A stretch of 64,000 nt of DNA from Butyrivibrio sp. WCD3002 (GTDB lineage Bacteria > Bacillota > Clostridia > Lachnospirales > Lachnospiraceae). The stretch lies in assembly GCF_000424265.1 (NCBI RefSeq), contig NZ_AUJO01000006.1:124001-188000 (forward strand). The letters are read 5' to 3'. Below are positions 16,806 to 26,201 of the stretch, piece by piece. The notes beneath the pieces were generated by a model. That model was given only the letters and a program-made list of their open reading frames with translations. It was not told where the DNA came from and did no database searches. How positions within the stretch are numbered: the stretch's first letter is position 1; every line of letters begins with the position of its first letter. A program made the position numbers and the translations under genes.

Positions 16806-18110
16806 TTAATCAGCTTGTAATCCCCTGTTCATTATTTCCACATACTCATCGTATGACATTGATTTAAATCCCATCCGGGCCAGGTATTCCGAATATACCT
16901 GCGCATCAAACAGAAGATCATCATCCTCTTCCATCTTTTTTGCAAGTAAATACATGCACAGCTTCGATCCGTCGGGCAACAAAGAAAATCCACTTTCAGC
17001 AATCAGACATTTCCCAATGCGGATTCCGTACGATCCGCCTGCAAGCTCTCCATCGATATACGCCTCTGCGCAGTATCCATATCCGGCCTTCCACAGCTCA
17101 AGATATAATTCTTCAACTTCATCAGATATCCAGGTTTCTTCTCCTTTTTCTTCCCTTACTGTCCTGCAATGGTGCATGGCATCTGCAAAATCACGATTTA
17201 CCTCCAGTGTAACCGTATGGTTTCTCATAAACCTTGCCATATTTTTGGACAAATGGATATCGGAAGGCCTAAGGACGAAGCGTTCCTTCGGGCAGAACCA
17301 CATCATCGGCAGTCCATCATCAGCCCATGGAAAAATCCCTTTTCTATAGGCGGCTATAAGCCATTCGACTGACAATCCGCCGCCGACTGCCAAAAGGCCT
17401 GTAGGAGATGCATATCTCGGATCAGGGAAAACCGGATTCTCCTCATCTAAGATAAACACACTGGTAGGTCGCTTAATGATCTGTTCAAAATCCCCATCAG
17501 TATAATCAGTTTTATACATATCCTCTATGTCAGTGTCAGGCTCTTCCCCATTTTCCGCTACAGTCGTCAGGGCTTTAATCATTGAACTGACATCACGGGC
17601 AAGCTGTCGCACCTGCCAAAACGGCTCCTTTTTATCAGGGTTATTATCGGAATTCTGCCCCCAGAAGGATATGGCTGCAATCTTCATCCCACCAATTGCA
17701 AAGTACTGATTTAATGTATCAATACTTCCGGCAGGATCGCTGCTATCTCCTGTCACAATGCCGGCTCCAACCTTCATCCCCATGTCAAACCGTGCACTTC
17801 TAAACAATCTGTCCAAAAAGGCCAGCACTGTTCCACTTGGGGAATTGAAGTACTCAGGACTTGCTACTATCAGTCCGTCAGCCTTTTCCAGCAAAGCAGC
17901 TACTTCATTGACCGCATCATTTTCAAAGGTACATTTACCATTTTCCTCGCAGTAACCGCAGTCTGCGCAGCCATAAATAGCTTGATTTCCAATCTGAAAC
18001 ACTTTTGTATCGATTCCTTCATCCTTGAAAACAACGTCCATTTCATTTAGAGCCTCAGCAGTATTCCCATTTTCATGAGCACTTCCATTCAGCATAAGTA
18101 CCATTGCCAT
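16806..18110 (-). CDS. Fusion of an NADPH-FMN reductase/flavodoxin-like domain with leucyl/phenylalanyl-tRNA-protein transferase (Aat)
   Basis: 434 residues. Residues 1-185 match flavodoxin-fold NAD(P)H-dependent oxidoreductases: LMLNGSAHENGNT phosphate loop, C48-x2-C51-x2-C54-x5-C60 as in iron-sulfur flavoprotein relatives, and SPEYFNSPSG. Residues 215-425 match Aat: FPDPRYASPTGLLAVGGGLS, AAYRKGIFPW, ETWISDEV, AGGSYGI, AES (cf. GES) and FDAQ, keeping the Glu and Gln needed in E. coli Aat. Aat normally moves Leu or Phe from tRNA to an N-terminal Arg or Lys to mark proteins for ClpS/ClpAP. Here it is fused to a redox domain and is third in an operon with the NRPS and MATE genes, 3 bp after MATE. 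GGAGG lies 8 nt before the ATG. This context suggests modification of the peptide product, but that is inference. Confidence 0.85.
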   Translation of the reverse strand: MAMVLMLNGSAHENGNTAEALNEMDVVFKDEGIDTKVFQIGNQAIYGCADCGYCEENGKCTFENDAVNEVAALLEKADGLIVASPEYFNSPSGTVLAFLDRLFRSARFDMGMKVGAGIVTGDSSDPAGSIDTLNQYFAIGGMKIAAISFWGQNSDNNPDKKEPFWQVRQLARDVSSMIKALTTVAENGEEPDTDIEDMYKTDYTDGDFEQIIKRPTSVFILDEENPVFPDPRYASPTGLLAVGGGLSVEWLIAAYRKGIFPWADDGLPMMWFCPKERFVLRPSDIHLSKNMARFMRNHTVTLEVNRDFADAMHHCRTVREEKGEETWISDEVEELYLELWKAGYGYCAEAYIDGELAGGSYGIRIGKCLIAESGFSLLPDGSKLCMYLLAKKMEEDDDLLFDAQVYSEYLARMGFKSMSYDEYVEIMNRGLQAD

Positions 18111-18113
18111 ATT

Positions 18114-19466
18114 TTATTCCTCCTTCTCGCCCAGATGGCGGTCTTCAGCACCCAGCCACCACCATGCTATAAACAAACACATCGCAATCGCTGCAATAAA
18201 CTCAGATCCCGGGGTTGCCAGCCATATTGCATCAGGTCCAAATACCACTGGCAGCATCCAGATAAACAGCAGCGGCCCAATTATTCCCTTAATAAGCGCT
18301 ATGACAAGAGATGCCGTCCCCTGATTTAATCCTGTAAAATAGGAGCCTGCGTATATCGTAACGCCATTTAATAAAAGATAAAGCGAAACCAGCTTAAGTG
18401 CGTGAGTAGACAGTGCTGTAAGCTCCGCATTATATCCCACAAAGACGCTGGCTATGGGCCTTGCAAAGCCAATACAGATCATGGTAATAACCAGATCACA
18501 TGAGCCCATCAAAATCATTCCTCTGTGCCAGAGGCTATGGAGCTCCTTCTTATTGGCCTGTCCCAGATGATATCCAACTACAGGAACGATGCTCATGCTG
18601 ATTCCATAGAACACCGCATTAAAGAAACCGCCTACATACTCACATACCGCATAAGCTTCCACACCTGCATCACCAAAGTACCGGATCAGCTGCAAATTAA
18701 AAATTACCGCCACAACAGCATATGCCACAGCATCCACCATCTCTGATGCACCATTGTATACGGTCTGAGCCAGAGCCTTCAGGTCAAATGCTGGCTTTGT
18801 GAAGTGCAATTCACTATTTTTTCTAAGGAAAAATACAAACGGAATGGCCGCGCTGATGACCCATGACAAGCCTGTTGCCACAGCAGCACCCTCCATGCCC
18901 CATCCAAATATGACCACAAAGGCCCAGTCCAAAATGATATTCAAACCAGCGTTGGATATAGTCACCACCAACCCCAGTCCGGGCCTTTCAGCTGCAATCA
19001 GCAGAGCATGGAAGGCCATACTGAGCATCTGAAAGGGCATGAAAATGCTCAGTACCCGGCCGTAGGCGATACAGTTTCCAAGCATTTCATCAGATGAGCC
19101 CACCCATCTTGCCACCCTTGGCATAAGTAAAAACATCGCAAGCGACAGAACAATGCCTACACCGGTCAGGATTCCGGTCAGCATGGTCATCAGCCTGTTA
19201 GCCCGCTCACCATGTCCTTCTCCCATCTCCTTTGATAAAAGAGCGCTGGCACCACTTCCGAACATGAGTCCCAGGCTCATAATGATCAGCAGAGGCGGAT
19301 AAATGAGGTTTTCCGCACCAAAGGCACTTTCACCGATATAATTGGAAATAAAAAAACCATCTACTACCTGATAGGTACTGTCCACAATCTCCATACCGAT
19401 GCTGGGCAGGGAAAAAAGCAAAATTCTGGAAATCGTGAAGTGATCCGATAACTTTATTTTTTCCAT
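18114..19466 (-). CDS. MATE-family multidrug/metabolite exporter
   Basis: 450 residues with twelve predicted membrane spans and the duplicated MATE layout (about 15-225 and 235-445). The first half has SIGMEIVDSTYQVVDGFFISNYIG, close to the PxxxxxxxxSLYNLADTFFVG pattern of NorM/DinF-like proteins; the second half repeats it near VYNGASEMVDAVAYAVVAVIFN. The family exports drugs and metabolites using a proton or sodium gradient. It lies 39 bp after the NRPS and 3 bp before the Aat fusion, so it probably exports the NRPS product or confers self-protection. A weak AGAGG lies 14 nt before the ATG. Confidence 0.9.
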   Translation of the reverse strand: MEKIKLSDHFTISRILLFSLPSIGMEIVDSTYQVVDGFFISNYIGESAFGAENLIYPPLLIIMSLGLMFGSGASALLSKEMGEGHGERANRLMTMLTGILTGVGIVLSLAMFLLMPRVARWVGSSDEMLGNCIAYGRVLSIFMPFQMLSMAFHALLIAAERPGLGLVVTISNAGLNIILDWAFVVIFGWGMEGAAVATGLSWVISAAIPFVFFLRKNSELHFTKPAFDLKALAQTVYNGASEMVDAVAYAVVAVIFNLQLIRYFGDAGVEAYAVCEYVGGFFNAVFYGISMSIVPVVGYHLGQANKKELHSLWHRGMILMGSCDLVITMICIGFARPIASVFVGYNAELTALSTHALKLVSLYLLLNGVTIYAGSYFTGLNQGTASLVIALIKGIIGPLLFIWMLPVVFGPDAIWLATPGSEFIAAIAMCLFIAWWWLGAEDRHLGEKEE

Positions 19467-19505
19467 GTTGATAAAACGAACCTCTCGCCTTTCTTAAATA
19501 CAGCT

Positions 19506-22500
19506 CTATTTCCTTGATCCGTCACTTATAAGCTTTTCCAGCATCCTTACATAAGTATCGTGGAAACGATATATATTATCCTCATCAAATATCTCTTTCA
19601 CATATTCAAGCTCTGCGTCAAAACCACCATCACCATATTCATTTTCCAAAAGCTCAAGCTCGAGTCTGGCGCTGGCCGCCGAATATGGATCATCCAATTC
19701 AACAGGCTCCGCAGAAAGCTCATCAAGCTCATCTCCGTTTATTCCAAGCTGTAGATTAACCTCCATGGGGTCTGAATAAAATGCAGAATCCGTTTCCGCA
19801 AAGTAATCGTATGAAGAATGGGCAATTCCTTCACCAATCTGCCTTTTGACCTCTAAAAGGAGATCCTGCAAATCCTCGAAGGCATCCATATCAACTCCTA
19901 CAGGCAGATTCTTTATCAAAAGACCTACGACATTTTCAGACTCCGGAGCCAGCCTGTCGTTAAATATCCAGTTACTCATAACCTTACTTACTTTTTCATG
20001 CTCTGATAAAGCGATAAGAGCACTGGCAATCGCCATACAGGAATGTGTAACGCCCCAGTATTCTTCAGCTGCTTTTACTTCCTCTGCATTAAACTTAAGT
20101 CTCTTTATCCTTCCTGCAGCCGAGTTCTTGTTGGACTCATGATCCGGCTTTGGTATAATCAGATATTTTTCCGATTCAGGTCCAAACTGCTCTTCAAAAT
20201 ATTTCTTATCCGCTTCATAGGTTCCGTCCTTGCGGGCTTTTTCCATGTTTTCAAGCAGCATAAAGTAGTAATCCTTCTTAAGCTCTCTGCCATAGTAAGC
20301 ATCAGTAATATCCTGAAGCAGAACCCCAAGAGAACCTCCATCCATAAGCAGATGATGCACATCAAAAAACAGATAGGAAGCCTCTTTGGACCTAAAGATG
20401 CGTGTCCTGAAAAGACAGGATTTCAATATTCTTTTAAAAGGCGTCACCAGGGTCTTCCTAAGTTCTTCTATATCCTCCTCTTCTATATCTTCAATTTCTA
20501 TACTGGGCATAACCTCAGGCGCATATCTTTGCTGAAGCTCCAGATCATCGTTATATTCAAAGATAACGCAGAGTCCGGGATGATTCTCTATGGCCTTCTT
20601 TAATGCCATACAAAGCTTTTCCGGATCTATTTCTTTTCCAAGTCTTATGAGAAAATGCATATTGCTCCACATGGAGGATCCGGGATTATACAGCTGATAA
20701 TCGATCATCTTTATCTGCATTGGCGTAAGTATGTGAGGAACAGACCTTGCCCTCTTTTCACGCTCATCCGGATTGCCAAGGGCATTTCTTTCATTAACTG
20801 CTTCTGCGATTTCCTTTGGTGTTCTCTTTTGGAAAATATCAGCCGCAGTCAGTCCATCTATGGTCGCATCCGACAGTACCGCCATTGCTTTTAGTGAATC
20901 TCCTCCAAGCTCAAAGAAATCATCTGCCGTTCCGATCCTGTCATCAAGCATAAGAGCCTTGGCAAATGCCTCGCAAAGTCTTCTTTCTATTTCATTTTCC
21001 GGCGCAACATATTCTGCCTTGAATTCTGAAACATCAGGGTCTGGAAGAGCTTTTCTGTCAATCTTGCCATTAACAGTAAGCGGCATACTCTCCACCTGCT
21101 TCATAACCTGAGGCACCATGTATTCCGGGAGTTTTTCCTTGAGGAAATCCTTATATGCATCCTCATCAGGTGCATCCTCACACACGTAATATCCTGTCAG
21201 GAACTCGCCGGAGGAAGTTTTTACAATCTTGGTAGCCGCGGCTTTGATTCCCCCAAATTCAGCCATTACTCTTTCTATCTCATCAAGCTCAATTCTGAAT
21301 CCGCGCAGCTTAACCTGATTGTCAATTCGTCCGAATATTCGTACCTTGCCCTCATCTGTCCAGGCACATAAATCCCCGCTGTGATAAGCCTTATAATCCT
21401 TATGCTCAAAGAAGGATGCCTTAGTTTTTTCAGGGAGTCCCACATATCCTCTTCCTACCTGGTCTCCACCGATAATAAGCTCTCCTCGTATTCCCACCGG
21501 AAGCTCATTTCCAAACTTATCAAAGATAGAAAAATAAGTGTTGGCTATGGGTTCACCAATTGTAATAGCCCCTGTGTCCCCCACAACATCTGCAGAACAT
21601 CCCATGGTACATTCTGTGGGTCCGTATACATTGAGGATGACGCTGTCTGTCCTAAGACTTCGCAGCTTGTCATAGAGCGATAAAGGAAAAGCTTCCGCAC
21701 CTACATCAAAGAAGGTGATATTTTTAATTGCTTCTCTTGACGATGGAATCGAAATAAGGCTTGAAAGGTAAGTCGGAGTACAGGTTATACCGTCAACGTC
21801 GTTATCGATGATAGTCTTTGCCAGCTTGTCCGGATTATGTATTTCATCCTCAGTAGCGATAACAACAGTATTTCCGTTGCACAGGGGAACAAACTCCTCT
21901 ACAACAGAGACATCAAAGGAGAAGGAAGCAAGAGCAAGACTCACTCTTCCATCTTTTGCATAGTGCATTATCTCAACAGATTTCTCATTTTTGTGCACAT
22001 AATTGGCAATATTTCCGTGCTCAATCATTACACCTTTGGGTCTTCCTGTAGAGCCGGAGGTGTAAATACAATAAGCAAGATTTTCTTTTTCTGAGCTATA
22101 AGCTTCAAAGTCCTTATACCTTTGATCTGCCTTTATCTCTGACAGATCAGCTACGCCGTATATTTCCTCAAGAGTCAGTATTCTGTACTCTTTTCCCAGA
22201 AGGCCTTCTCTTTCTTTTTTTATAGCCTCTGTAGTGATCAAAAGTCCTATGCCGGCATCCCTCATGCAAAAATCGATTCTGTCATCAGGATATTCAGGTA
22301 TAAAGGGAACAAAGGCTCCTCCGGCGCTTAGGATTGCATTTTCAGCCACGTAAACATAAACTGATCTGTCTAAAAGTACGCCCACCGGAACGTCCTTTGT
22401 AACCTTGTAAGAAAGCAGCTTTTCAGCTCCCTGATTTGCCAAAAGATAAAGCTCTTCAAAGGAAAGGGATTTTCCCTGGCATATTACAGCCGTCTTTTGA

Positions 22501-25500
22501 GGAGTCTTCTTTCCGTGAAGCATTATCTGCTTATGGACAGGAACAAACTCCATTTCAATCTTTTTGTCGTTGAACTTCTCGATTATAGCCCTGTCATCGT
22601 CATTCATCATAACGATGTCGCCGATTTTCTCACATGAAAGCAGCTGATCGGCAATGATAAAAAGGTGATCGGCAAAACGGTTTATCCAGCTTTCGGAAAA
22701 TCTCTCATTTCTGTATTCTATTGTCATGTTGTAGAGACCATTTGTAGAGAAAAGCTGAATAGACATGCAGCCTGTGACCATGCCTGTATGGTACTGTTCC
22801 ATAAAATATGAGTCACTCTTAAGCCTTTGTTTTCCGGCATCCATGCCCATATTATCTGTAAAAAGATCTCCCTGGAAAATAAGCTCCACATCCTCGTTTA
22901 CAGGGCAGCTTTTTAATACTTCATCAAAGGAGAAAATATCATTGCTCATGTTGGCAAACACCTGCCTGCTCATGGCAGAAAGATACTGTGCCACAGTCAG
23001 GTTCTCTGTCAGATCTCCGTAAACAGGAATTCTCTTGATAAGAGTTCCGATGGTATTATCCATCTCCTTTACGGATCTGCCGTTATAAACTGTTGAGAAG
23101 GATACCTGATCTGCATAAAGATATTTTCCAAGAAGCAGAGCCATTGCTCCCATGAAAAATGCACTCTCTGAAACCTGAGTCCTGGTGCAGAACTCCTTCA
23201 CCTCCTGCGCCTTAAGTGTTCCGGGCTCATATCTGAAATTCATACTGACACCGGGAGTAAGAGGATTGTTCAGATCTCCCATAAGCTGATCTATGCTGTC
23301 CATTTTGGCAAAGAGATTTTTGTGATATTCCTTTGCCTTTTCATAAGCTCCGTTTTTAATAAGAGCTTCTTCATACATGCCAACCTGCTGAATTGAGCAC
23401 TCCTCCATCAGCAGTTCTTTGCCACCAAGGGCTCTGTTAAGATCGGAAATGATAAGGCTAAGTGACGTGCCATCAGATGCAATAAGATGGGACTTTAATA
23501 TCAGATAACAGCATTTTTCAGTCTTATAGACAGCAAAATTAAACAGCAGATTATCAAGCACTTTAACTACAGGCATGTAACTGCCAATAAAATCAATGCG
23601 ATTTTTACTTTCACCTTCAAATACCGGAATCTCTATTTTATAGTCCGGAACCATCTCCATATACGGAAGTTCATTTTCCCGGCACCTTATCACATATTTA
23701 AGGGCAGGATGAGCGTCGAAAAGTGCATTTACCGCAGCAATGAGCTGATTCTCATCGATATCAGGATCAGCTTCCATCATATACTGCGTTGTGTAGGTTT
23801 CTTTGCTTCCGCCTGTTAATCCCTCAAGATATATTCCAAGCTGCGTTTTAGTCAGAGGATACTCATCCCTGTCCATAGGCGGTATGGAAGCTTTACTGGT
23901 TGCGTTTTCAATAAAGAAAGCCAGTGCCCTTGGGGTGGAATTTTCAAAAACATCACCATAGGATACGCTGTAACCACCTTTATCAAGCTCCGAAATGAGT
24001 CTCGATACTGAAAGTGATGTTCCACCGTAGTCAAAAAAGTCACCTGTCACGCTTATTTTCTTAAGGCCAAGGACATCTGCAAAATGTCCGCAAAGCACTG
24101 CCTCAAGCTCTGTCTCCGGCTCCTCATAATCTCCGCCGCCAAAGTCAGTTTCCATTTCAAGGAGCTTCATCCTGTCTATTTTTTTATTTGTATTAAGGGG
24201 CATCTCATCGAGATGAACAAACACTCCGGGCACCATGTAGGGAGGGAGCTTCTGCTTTAAGAATTCTATGATTTCTTTGTTGCTTACTTCTTCTACGGAA
24301 GTAAAAAATGCCACCAGAAAATCTTCTATTCCGTTGTTCTTCATCAGAACCTTGCATAGCTCAATACCGGGATATTGCCTGATAACACTTTCTATTTCAC
24401 CAAGTTCAACTCGCTGTCCATGATACTTAACCATATCATCGGCTCTGCCGGATAAATGAGCCTCGCCTTTTTCATCAAAACAGCCAAGATCTCCGGTTCT
24501 GTAAAATTTCTTGCCATCGATCACAATAAAGCTTTCTTTACTTTTCTCTTCAAGCTTCTGATATCCCTGAGTGACAGCATCTCCACTTATGATAATTTCA
24601 CCGGTAACACCTGTCTGTGCGATATTTCCATCTTCATCAAGAACTATGATCGTCATCATGGGCATAGGCTTACCAACGTTGACTTCTCTGTCTTCATTTA
24701 CTATCAGTTTGCTGAAAATAGAGGAATTGGATTCTGTCATTCCATAGGCATTAACAATGTGCAGCCAAGGATTGATTTTAAATATAGGATCAAGAATAGT
24801 GGAATCAAGTTTTTCTCCCACCAAAACCAAACAATCAAGAATAGCCAGTGCCGGTCTTGATTGTTTTATTAAAAGAAGATTGTTTACAAATGATGGAGTC
24901 GCAAAGAAACATTGAACCTGGTGATCAAGCATCTTATTGATAAGCAGAGTCATATCCTTATAGTCTTTTTCCTCTGCAAAAACAATGCAACCACCGCTAT
25001 ATAGAACCTGATAATCAATCAAAGATGCCACAAAAGATATCTGGGTTACGGCAAGGCATATTTTAGGCTCTTTAAAGAATTCAAAGAATGGATAATCGTC
25101 TTCCGTTACAGTAACTATCTTTGAATCTGCCAATACAGTATTTCGGACACCCTTAGGAATCCCCGTTGACCCGGAAGTGTAGAAAATATGAGAAAGCCTG
25201 CCCATTCTTATTTCAGGCAGAGGCATAGCTTCCCCTTCATAGGAAAGCACTTCTTCGACCAGCAATACCCTATATTTATCGGTATCAAGCCCGCTTTTTT
25301 TATTAAGAATTTCTTTGGTCGTTATAAGGAGTGTGCTATCTGCATTCTCCATGCAGTAGTTGATTCTATCCTCAGGATATTCATCTGTCATTGGAATGTA
25401 TGCAAAGCCTGCCCTCACAATTCCAATCTCCAAAGGAAAAACATATGATTTTCTATCCAAAAGAAGACCTATGGCAGATTCTTCCTTCAAATCCGGGCAC

Positions 25501-25661
25501 ATTGATATAATTGCATACGCCGCCTTATTGCTCATCTCATCCAGATTCCTGAATGTAAGAATTCTGTCGGAGGCAATAATAGCGCTATCATCTGGCTTTT
25601 CTTTCGCAATAGTAGCTATTTTCTCAGGTATAGAAATTATGTCTTCATTTGATTTTCCCAT
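19506..25661 (-). CDS. Two-module nonribosomal peptide synthetase, A-T-C-A-T-C
   Basis: 2051 residues. Domains: A1 about 10-500 (YTSGSTGIPKG; NAYGMTE; YRTGDLG; NKKID), T1 with S549 in DYGGTSL, C1 about 598-1010, A2 about 1040-1545 (YTSGSTGRPKG; NVYGPTE; HSGDLC; NGKIDR), T2 with S1589 in ELGGDSL, and C2 about 1640-2045. C2 keeps HHxxxDG (H1769, H1770, D1774, G1775). C1 has HLxxxDG (H725, L726, D730), so the catalytic second His is replaced. Aligned by eye to GrsA, A2 has Asp at position 235 as expected for an amino acid, while A1 has Val, which hints at a keto, hydroxy or other non-amino acyl starter. No thioesterase or reductase domain follows; the protein ends in C2. CGGAG lies 9 nt before the ATG. 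Needs a phosphopantetheinyl transferase from elsewhere. Confidence 0.93.
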   Translation of the reverse strand: MGKSNEDIISIPEKIATIAKEKPDDSAIIASDRILTFRNLDEMSNKAAYAIISMCPDLKEESAIGLLLDRKSYVFPLEIGIVRAGFAYIPMTDEYPEDRINYCMENADSTLLITTKEILNKKSGLDTDKYRVLLVEEVLSYEGEAMPLPEIRMGRLSHIFYTSGSTGIPKGVRNTVLADSKIVTVTEDDYPFFEFFKEPKICLAVTQISFVASLIDYQVLYSGGCIVFAEEKDYKDMTLLINKMLDHQVQCFFATPSFVNNLLLIKQSRPALAILDCLVLVGEKLDSTILDPIFKINPWLHIVNAYGMTESNSSIFSKLIVNEDREVNVGKPMPMMTIIVLDEDGNIAQTGVTGEIIISGDAVTQGYQKLEEKSKESFIVIDGKKFYRTGDLGCFDEKGEAHLSGRADDMVKYHGQRVELGEIESVIRQYPGIELCKVLMKNNGIEDFLVAFFTSVEEVSNKEIIEFLKQKLPPYMVPGVFVHLDEMPLNTNKKIDRMKLLEMETDFGGGDYEEPETELEAVLCGHFADVLGLKKISVTGDFFDYGGTSLSVSRLISELDKGGYSVSYGDVFENSTPRALAFFIENATSKASIPPMDRDEYPLTKTQLGIYLEGLTGGSKETYTTQYMMEADPDIDENQLIAAVNALFDAHPALKYVIRCRENELPYMEMVPDYKIEIPVFEGESKNRIDFIGSYMPVVKVLDNLLFNFAVYKTEKCCYLILKSHLIASDGTSLSLIISDLNRALGGKELLMEECSIQQVGMYEEALIKNGAYEKAKEYHKNLFAKMDSIDQLMGDLNNPLTPGVSMNFRYEPGTLKAQEVKEFCTRTQVSESAFFMGAMALLLGKYLYADQVSFSTVYNGRSVKEMDNTIGTLIKRIPVYGDLTENLTVAQYLSAMSRQVFANMSNDIFSFDEVLKSCPVNEDVELIFQGDLFTDNMGMDAGKQRLKSDSYFMEQYHTGMVTGCMSIQLFSTNGLYNMTIEYRNERFSESWINRFADHLFIIADQLLSCEKIGDIVMMNDDDRAIIEKFNDKKIEMEFVPVHKQIMLHGKKTPQKTAVICQGKSLSFEELYLLANQGAEKLLSYKVTKDVPVGVLLDRSVYVYVAENAILSAGGAFVPFIPEYPDDRIDFCMRDAGIGLLITTEAIKKEREGLLGKEYRILTLEEIYGVADLSEIKADQRYKDFEAYSSEKENLAYCIYTSGSTGRPKGVMIEHGNIANYVHKNEKSVEIMHYAKDGRVSLALASFSFDVSVVEEFVPLCNGNTVVIATEDEIHNPDKLAKTIIDNDVDGITCTPTYLSSLISIPSSREAIKNITFFDVGAEAFPLSLYDKLRSLRTDSVILNVYGPTECTMGCSADVVGDTGAITIGEPIANTYFSIFDKFGNELPVGIRGELIIGGDQVGRGYVGLPEKTKASFFEHKDYKAYHSGDLCAWTDEGKVRIFGRIDNQVKLRGFRIELDEIERVMAEFGGIKAAATKIVKTSSGEFLTGYYVCEDAPDEDAYKDFLKEKLPEYMVPQVMKQVESMPLTVNGKIDRKALPDPDVSEFKAEYVAPENEIERRLCEAFAKALMLDDRIGTADDFFELGGDSLKAMAVLSDATIDGLTAADIFQKRTPKEIAEAVNERNALGNPDEREKRARSVPHILTPMQIKMIDYQLYNPGSSMWSNMHFLIRLGKEIDPEKLCMALKKAIENHPGLCVIFEYNDDLELQQRYAPEVMPSIEIEDIEEEDIEELRKTLVTPFKRILKSCLFRTRIFRSKEASYLFFDVHHLLMDGGSLGVLLQDITDAYYGRELKKDYYFMLLENMEKARKDGTYEADKKYFEEQFGPESEKYLIIPKPDHESNKNSAAGRIKRLKFNAEEVKAAEEYWGVTHSCMAIASALIALSEHEKVSKVMSNWIFNDRLAPESENVVGLLIKNLPVGVDMDAFEDLQDLLLEVKRQIGEGIAHSSYDYFAETDSAFYSDPMEVNLQLGINGDELDELSAEPVELDDPYSAASARLELELLENEYGDGGFDAELEYVKEIFDEDNIYRFHDTYVRMLEKLISDGSRK

Positions 25662-25790
25662 ATAAAAAATCTCCGTTTTATCGCACTATTCTAAACTCCT
25701 TTATGCTACAACGTAATATTATTTTATCATTTTTCGATTATTACTTTTCTAAAATATATATAAACTATGCATGACTGATTTTGCCTGGAA

Positions 25791-26192
25791 TCACTCCCAC
25801 AGATCATAAATATCATGTATGAAAATCTCGGACTTATCCGTAAGGATAAGGCATTTTTTGTATGAATCGATCTTTCGTACAGTAACTTCGCTTGTCACAT
25901 ACTCTCCGCCGGATTTATAGAGATCGGGGACAAAGTAAGTGACAAACATCTTCACAGGTCCGTTCTGGAGTTTTGCCCCTAATTCAGACAGCTTCTCATC
26001 GAGCTCACGGATTCGCTCCTCTGTCAGCTCGATTTTGTCTGCGGTAAGGCGCCCTGTCTCCTCCACCGCATCATCGTAGCCCGTAAGGGCAGCGAAGGGC
26101 ATGAACTGTGCAGCCCTGTTTTCCAGAGCCATGGGCCTGTGATTTTTCGATATTGGTCTTTCAAGATTGATGATGTCGTCGTATTTTCCCAT
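25791..26192 (-). CDS. YolD-like protein, partner of a Y-family DNA polymerase
   Basis: 133 residues matching the YolD-like family (KYDDIINLERPISKNHRPMALENRAAQFMPFAALTGYDD). YolD-like genes usually sit with UvrX or DinB-type Y-family polymerases and are often on mobile or SOS-induced loci; their biochemical role is not settled. It begins 9 bp after the polymerase stop codon, so the two form an operon. 129 bp separate it from the NRPS start. Confidence 0.88.
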   Translation of the reverse strand: MGKYDDIINLERPISKNHRPMALENRAAQFMPFAALTGYDDAVEETGRLTADKIELTEERIRELDEKLSELGAKLQNGPVKMFVTYFVPDLYKSGGEYVTSEVTVRKIDSYKKCLILTDKSEIFIHDIYDLWE

Positions 26193-26201
26193 TTTTCGTA
26201 C

